Positions 60,062-64,000 of a stretch of 64,000 nt of DNA are shown here, in pieces. The first letter of the stretch is position 1. Each line of letters starts with the position of its first letter. The stretch comes from Bin5 sp965220715 (GTDB lineage Bacteria; Chloroflexota; Anaerolineae; Caldilineales; Caldilineaceae): contig OZ244843.1 in the NCBI GenBank assembly GCA_965220715.1, positions 1,736,001-1,800,000 on the forward strand. The letters are read 5' to 3'. Below the pieces are notes generated by a model. The model searched no databases. It was not told the origin of the DNA and saw only the letters and a list, made by a program, of their open reading frames with translations. A program made the position numbers and the translations under genes.

Positions 60062-60504
60062 AGGATAACGTGACCCGAAAATGGGTTTGGCCTCTTGAGG
60101 GGGCACTACCTGAATTAAATTAAGCTGTTTGAGAGGGTTCTGTCGGGAGCCAGAATACGTGCTTTTTCCCGAACTGTGGCGATGAGGTTGCAGGCTACCT
60201 GGCTTCGGCGCAGTCGTTTGGGCCTATAAACCCCCGACGACTGAAGCCGGGCCTGCCTCTTACGCGTGCTACAACCCAACGACGGTTCAATGGTGAGGAA
60301 CTGTCTGCTATGCAGTGCGCAGGATAGGCAATGTGCCAAAGTAGAGAGTGCCAACGGAGCCGCCCGCAGACAGGCCGAGGATCACAACCGCGCCCAGCTT
60401 CCTCGCCAAGGCCGCGAGAGCGTCCGTTTGGCTTGACCAGTGGGCTTGCCTTTTTGGGCCAAACAAACCCAGTCTGAATCTCTGCTGTAGCCGCATCCCA
60501 GAAT
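60062..60504. other. duplicated non-coding tail downstream of regulator copy 2
   Basis: Counterpart of 56015-56365. Conserved blocks include GAGGTTGCAGGCTACCTGGC and GAGGAACTGTCTGCT. On the minus strand a short hydrophobic frame (LAALARKLGAVVILGLSAGG, near 60400) is open here, but the equivalent frame in copy 1 has a stop, so it is not supported as a gene. Similarity ends near 60410. Confidence 0.5.
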
Positions 60505-61413
60505 TCAGTTCCAGGAATCCAACCCAAGCAGCTTGCGCCCCAGCCGGGTCAGCTCGGCCGGCGTCTGATGCCGGTGCTCCCAATCGCGGAGATCACCCTG
60601 CCATCTGGGCATGGGGCGGCACTCCTGCCAGGAGCGGATGCGCTCCGTGCGCTCCGTTTCGTCTCCCTCCGGCGCCGGCGACATGGTGATGTACTGGGCC
60701 AGCCGCGGCCCCGTCGAGCGGTTGTGGCCGTTGCCATGCGCCAGCAGCCGGTGCCAGATGACCAGATCACCGGCCTCGCCTTCCACGACTTTGACGTCGA
60801 GGCCGTTCATGTCGGGAAAACGGGGATTACGGTCAGCCGGCTGCGTTTTCACCCACTCATAGAATGTCCTGTGGAAGCCGGGAATACACTGGAAGCCACC
60901 CTGGTCGACGGCCGTGTCTCTCAGGTAGACCACGCCCTGCACGCCAATATGGGTTGCAGGATCCGGGCGCCAGGTTGCGGCGATGTCGGCGCCATTCAGC
61001 GGGGGCAATTCGCTGGTGTCGATGTCCCAGTGGATCATGCCCTTATGGCCCCATTCCGGATTGCTGGCCCTGTCCGGGGGCTTCATATTGACGCGATCCA
61101 GTGATACCCACAATTTCTCCGTGCCCAGGATCTCGCTGAATGCCTGATGGACGCGCGGATACTGGCGGTTGTCCCACAGAGCCTGATGCTGGTACATCTC
61201 CACCATGCCCGCCTGCGAGATTGGCGAGCAGAGATCCTCACGCGTATAGGGCTTGTACTTGTACCAGGACTCCCGATCGGCCTCCTCCATCTCCAGGAAG
61301 GTCCAGATCTGTTCGACAAGCGCGTCCAGATTCTCCTGCGGCACCGCATTGGGGATTACGACATAGCCGTTCTCTTCCCAGAATGCCCAATCCTTCTCAT
61401 TCAATACCGGCAT
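60505..61413 (-). CDS. phytanoyl-CoA dioxygenase (PhyH) family Fe(II)/2-oxoglutarate oxygenase
   Basis: A 302-residue PhyH-type double-stranded beta-helix dioxygenase. The iron triad appears as H and D in IHWDIDTSELP and H in LAHGNGHNRSTGPRLAQY; the Arg in the same segment should bind 2-oxoglutarate. The family hydroxylates small molecules; human PhyH acts on phytanoyl-CoA but bacterial members are diverse. ATG 61413 is preferred because AGGAGG then has the proper six-base spacing; ATG 61419 abuts it. It follows Gfo/Idh by 35-40 bases as the last gene of the right-hand minus-strand operon. Confidence 0.9.
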   Translation of the reverse strand: MPVLNEKDWAFWEENGYVVIPNAVPQENLDALVEQIWTFLEMEEADRESWYKYKPYTREDLCSPISQAGMVEMYQHQALWDNRQYPRVHQAFSEILGTEKLWVSLDRVNMKPPDRASNPEWGHKGMIHWDIDTSELPPLNGADIAATWRPDPATHIGVQGVVYLRDTAVDQGGFQCIPGFHRTFYEWVKTQPADRNPRFPDMNGLDVKVVEGEAGDLVIWHRLLAHGNGHNRSTGPRLAQYITMSPAPEGDETERTERIRSWQECRPMPRWQGDLRDWEHRHQTPAELTRLGRKLLGLDSWN

Positions 61414-61454
61414 CTCCATCCTCCTGGTTCATCGCGCCTCACTGTAGCAGAGGC

Positions 61455-62612
61455 TCATTTTACCTTCTCGTCGTCGAGTCGCAGCTCCTCTCCGGTCTCG
61501 GCGCTGCGCAACAGGCCTTCCATCATCCCCTGCACGATCAACCCATGGCGCAGGGGCGCCTGGCAAGGGACGCCGTCCAGAACGCAGGCGATGAAGTGAT
61601 CGGCGATGGCGTTCCAAGCCTTGCTCTTCTCCTTGATAAGGCCATCAAAAGTGATATCAAGAGGGCGGCCCTCATCGTTCAGACTGCGTCCCGCTTGGGG
61701 TATGGCGTCAAACTCTTTCGCCGCTTCCAGCACCGCGGGTGGGGCAGGGCCGTTTGTGTAAAGTGTCGGCGGCCGCAGTTGTGCGCCCGCTTCGTCGCCG
61801 AACAGCTCGATCTGCAAATCACCGGGCTGGTGGGATGCCCAAAAGCTCTCGACCTGCAGGGCGCCGCCACCCTCAAAACGGATGAACCCACCGGCGTAGT
61901 CGTCGGCGGCAAACTGGCTGTAGTAACTCTCCGGCGCCGAAGATGCCTCACCCGGCGCCTTGCGCCCGAAGTAGCCCCGCCCGCGCGGCCCGAACTTGGC
62001 GCCCGCGACACCGGTCACGCTCAACGGCCGCGGCATCCCCAGCAGCCACCAGGCCGAGTCCAGTACATGCACCCCCATGTCGCGGAAAGCGCCGCCGCCT
62101 TCGCGGATGAAACCGGTGTTCCACGCTGGAATACCGCTGCGGCGAATGCTGCGGGCGCGGGCGTAGTAAAGCTCGCCGAAAGTCCCCTTCCGCGCCAGCG
62201 CGCCCATGTATTGCACCTCCGTGGAAAAACGAGTGGAGAGGGACATCATGTTGACGACACCGGCCGCCTCCGCCGTTTCCACTAACTGCGCCGCCGCCTC
62301 CACCGAGTCGGCCAGCGGCTTGGTCACCAGGACATGCTTGTCGTGGGCCACCGCCTTCAAGCCCATCGGCACGTGAAGTTGATTGGGCGTGCCGATAAAG
62401 AAGGCGTCGATTTCCCGGCTGCGGCAAAGCTCATCGAAGTCGGTATACAAGCGAACTTCGTCCGGCTGCGGCAGAAGCAGCGCAAAATCGTTCATGCGCT
62501 CCTCGAACAGATCGCACAGCGCCACCACCTCCGCGCGCGGGTTGTTTGCAAGAGCGAGACCGTTTGGCCTGCCTATGCCCATGCCGACGACAGCTACGCG
62601 TAGTTTTTTCAT
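61455..62612 (-). CDS. Gfo/Idh/MocA family oxidoreductase
   Basis: A 385-residue NAD(P)-dependent dehydrogenase. The Rossmann motif is VAVVGMGIGRPNGLALA, the catalytic-lysine motif is LVTKPLADSVEAA, and FIREGGGAFRDMGVHVLD with the Asp/His of the active site follows. The C-terminal domain ends with EGLLRSAETGEELRLDD. ATG 62612 is chosen; the frame extends 24 codons further with non-protein-like residues. It probably oxidises a sugar, inositol or similar polyol. Neighbours on both sides (mandelate racemase and PhyH) suggest a shared catabolic route. Unlike the copy at 27.8-29.0 kb it is intact. Confidence 0.92.
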   Translation of the reverse strand: MKKLRVAVVGMGIGRPNGLALANNPRAEVVALCDLFEERMNDFALLLPQPDEVRLYTDFDELCRSREIDAFFIGTPNQLHVPMGLKAVAHDKHVLVTKPLADSVEAAAQLVETAEAAGVVNMMSLSTRFSTEVQYMGALARKGTFGELYYARARSIRRSGIPAWNTGFIREGGGAFRDMGVHVLDSAWWLLGMPRPLSVTGVAGAKFGPRGRGYFGRKAPGEASSAPESYYSQFAADDYAGGFIRFEGGGALQVESFWASHQPGDLQIELFGDEAGAQLRPPTLYTNGPAPPAVLEAAKEFDAIPQAGRSLNDEGRPLDITFDGLIKEKSKAWNAIADHFIACVLDGVPCQAPLRHGLIVQGMMEGLLRSAETGEELRLDDEKVK

Positions 62613-62697
62613 GTAGGATTCTCGGTTTCCTGTGGCTGGATGCCAGTGACCGCCAGACCGCGCCGGCCAATGCACGCCTGCCACCGCAGCGTTTCGA

Positions 62698-63843
62698 TTA
62701 TCGATCGATTGTCAGTGCGTAATGCCCTTCGATGTAAGGGTAACGCTCCGCAGCCTCCTCTGCCAACTCTATGCCTAGGCCGGGCCGATCCGGCAGACGC
62801 AGTTGTCCGTCGTCCATTGCCGGCGGCTCAACAGCAATGCCCCATTGCAGCGGCCCCTGAATCTGGCAGACCTCTAGTATTTCCAGGTTCGGCAAGGCAG
62901 CGATGGCGTGCGCGTGCGCCATCGCCATCAGCCCATTATGCCAGGAGTGGGGATAGAGTTTCAAACCGTGATGCGCCGCCATCTCAGCGATGCGGACCAG
63001 CTCGGTCAGTCCGCAGACGCCCGCGTCGGGCTGGACAATATCGTAGGCCCGCTTCTCAATGTACGGGCGAAACTGTTCCAGCGTCGTGAAGCTCTCGCCG
63101 CCGGTTAACGGCATCTCCACCGCGGCGGCAAGCGTGGCGTAGCCGTCGATATCGCTCCAGGGGATCGGCTCTTCCAGCCAGGCGAAGCCCAGTCGATCCA
63201 GCTCTCTGGCGATCGGCAGCGCCTCTTCCAGCGTCAGCCGGCAGTTGCCGTCCAGTGCCAATTCCATTCTGCCCCCCACCTGCTGATGCAACTCTCTCAC
63301 CAGGCCTAGAAAGCGGTCGACAGTCACGCCGTCCCACTCCCAATCTGTGCCGATGCGGAATTTCATCACCGGGAAGCCCTGTTCAACATACGCCAGCGCC
63401 TCGTCAATCAACTGTTCGGGACGATCGCGCCAGTCATAGCGGCAGCCGCTGGACGCGTACATGCGTACCGAGGCGGCCGGGCTGTCGCTGAGCAGTTCGC
63501 TGACTCGCTTGCCCGCCGCCTTCCCGCGCACGTCCCACAGGGCGCAGTCGATCCCGGCAACCGCCGCGTCATGGGCGCGGTCCCTGCCATTGGGGTGCGG
63601 CGGAGTGGCCGGGTCTGTCGCATCTTTGCCGATGAGTGTGGGTGCCAACCAGTCGACCCATTCGGCGATACGCGGTGGCACGCCGTAGGCGCTGGCTTCG
63701 CCGATACCGACCAGCCCCTCGTCAGTGTGGACCCGCACAATGGCGCAGTCGGCCTTTACCGTGCGGTAGCGGGCAGTGATCCACTGACGTTCCGGCTCGT
63801 GCATGCGCGAGAGGCATATTGTGTCGAGGGCGGTAATTCTCAT
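62698..63843 (-). CDS. mandelate racemase/muconate lactonizing enzyme family protein
   Basis: A 381-residue enolase-superfamily protein. Metal ligands are expected in LALDGNCRLT, WLEEPIPWSD and PLTGGESFTTL; the catalytic segments MKFRIGTDWEWDG and LYPHSWHNGLMAMAHAHA follow the family pattern. GRDRAHDAAVAGIDCALWDV is the usual linker between cap and barrel. AAAGGGGATC precedes the ATG. Substrate is probably an acid sugar; it is not an orthologue of the copy at 47.4 kb, which has HGWN rather than HSWHN. It starts 11 bases after the stop of the truncated gene at the right edge, consistent with one operon. Confidence 0.92.
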   Translation of the reverse strand: MRITALDTICLSRMHEPERQWITARYRTVKADCAIVRVHTDEGLVGIGEASAYGVPPRIAEWVDWLAPTLIGKDATDPATPPHPNGRDRAHDAAVAGIDCALWDVRGKAAGKRVSELLSDSPAASVRMYASSGCRYDWRDRPEQLIDEALAYVEQGFPVMKFRIGTDWEWDGVTVDRFLGLVRELHQQVGGRMELALDGNCRLTLEEALPIARELDRLGFAWLEEPIPWSDIDGYATLAAAVEMPLTGGESFTTLEQFRPYIEKRAYDIVQPDAGVCGLTELVRIAEMAAHHGLKLYPHSWHNGLMAMAHAHAIAALPNLEILEVCQIQGPLQWGIAVEPPAMDDGQLRLPDRPGLGIELAEEAAERYPYIEGHYALTIDR

Positions 63844-63854
63844 TTGGATCCCCT

Positions 63855-64000
63855 TTACCAGGGCAGCTTGTATGACGGCTCATTGACATAACGGGCCGTC
63901 TTGAAATCCAGTTCAATTCGCGTCGCGGGAGGAAGTTCGACCTGCAAGTATACGTCATCGACCGTCGCATCCTCAGTTGTCTGCCCGACTGTAGGCGACT
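63855..64000 (-). CDS. C-terminal part of an unidentified gene running off the right edge
   Basis: An open minus-strand frame enters from base 64000 and stops with TAA at 63855-63857. The visible 48 residues, with VYLQVELPPATRIELDFKTA and YVNEPSYKLPW at the end, look like genuine protein (alternating strands and conserved aromatic residues), but I cannot name the family from this short piece. Its stop lies within the ribosome binding region of the mandelate racemase-like gene, so the two are probably co-transcribed. Confidence 0.65.
   Translation of the reverse strand, partial: SPTVGQTTEDATVDDVYLQVELPPATRIELDFKTARYVNEPSYKLPW

Noticed and set aside
60308..60583. 91-codon minus-strand frame after regulator copy 2
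   Set aside because: The hydrophobic end looks tempting, but the duplicated copy near 56300 has a stop in the same frame and the 5' part overlaps the PhyH gene.
1..64000. tRNA or rRNA genes
   Set aside because: No cloverleaf-like sequence with a T-loop GTTCRANNC in the proper context, and no rRNA-like conserved blocks, were recognised by eye; a covariance-model scan would be decisive.

Overview
The window looks like chromosomal DNA from a high-GC, free-living or host-associated heterotrophic bacterium, most plausibly a Chloroflexota member of the Caldilineae type. This is inference from gene content, not from a marker gene. It combines a c-di-AMP cyclase operon, LipM-type lipoylation, a Gram-positive-style LexA, an F420-type LLM oxidoreductase, and a large set of sugar-acid and sugar-alcohol catabolic enzymes (Gfo/Idh, mandelate racemase, TIM-barrel epimerases, SMP-30, PhyH, SDR, NHL propellers). 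No rRNA, tRNA or CRISPR array was recognised.

Layout. 0-7 kb: a truncated M24 peptidase, a lutABC lactate-oxidation set, a sulfurtransferase, a methyltransferase and a sugar-phosphate isomerase-like gene. 7-9.6 kb: a beta-CASP metallo-hydrolase, then lexA with a near-consensus promoter and TTGGGA repeats. 9.6-11.7 kb: a mostly non-coding stretch with 122-143 bp tandem repeats and an orphan promoter whose spacer is a perfect palindrome. 11.7-19.7 kb: catabolic genes interrupted by a two-gene AbiL/RloAB-like defence pair (13.8-15.8 kb). 19.7-31.7 kb: a mixture of intact genes (NYN-cold-shock fusion, gamma-glutamyltransferase, aldo/keto reductase, SMP-30, LLM oxidoreductase, lipoprotein hydrolase) and decaying ones (TRAP small permease, ABC permease, clan AA protease, an amber-interrupted Gfo/Idh gene). 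31.9-34.1 kb: YgfZ, LipM and DUF503.

34.3-45.2 kb is a long minus-strand run in transcription order GH13 amylase, diacylglycerol kinase, membrane protein, argF, cdaA, cdaR, der, M28 peptidase, lgt. It is the most housekeeping-like part. 45.2-46 kb holds MITE-like repeats. 46-52.4 kb carries a flippase-like protein, a mandelate-racemase/DUF1907 pair, an ADP-ribosylglycohydrolase and a GT39-like transferase.

52.5-60.4 kb is an accessory island. It starts with an IS3-family transposase remnant. It contains two paralogous lipoproteins, two near-identical helix-turn-helix/MmyB-like regulators in a duplicated segment of about 1.37 kb, a frameshifted secreted Cys-rich protein, a NarL-type response regulator and small membrane proteins. 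Each regulator copy is transcribed divergently from minus-strand genes and has the same promoter and structured leader. 60.5-64 kb is a minus-strand catabolic operon (unknown C-terminal fragment, mandelate racemase, Gfo/Idh, PhyH) that runs off the right edge.

The strongest leads are the duplicated regulator modules with their hairpin leaders, the RloAB-like pair, the NYN-cold-shock fusion, and the several kinds of dispersed and tandem repeats.
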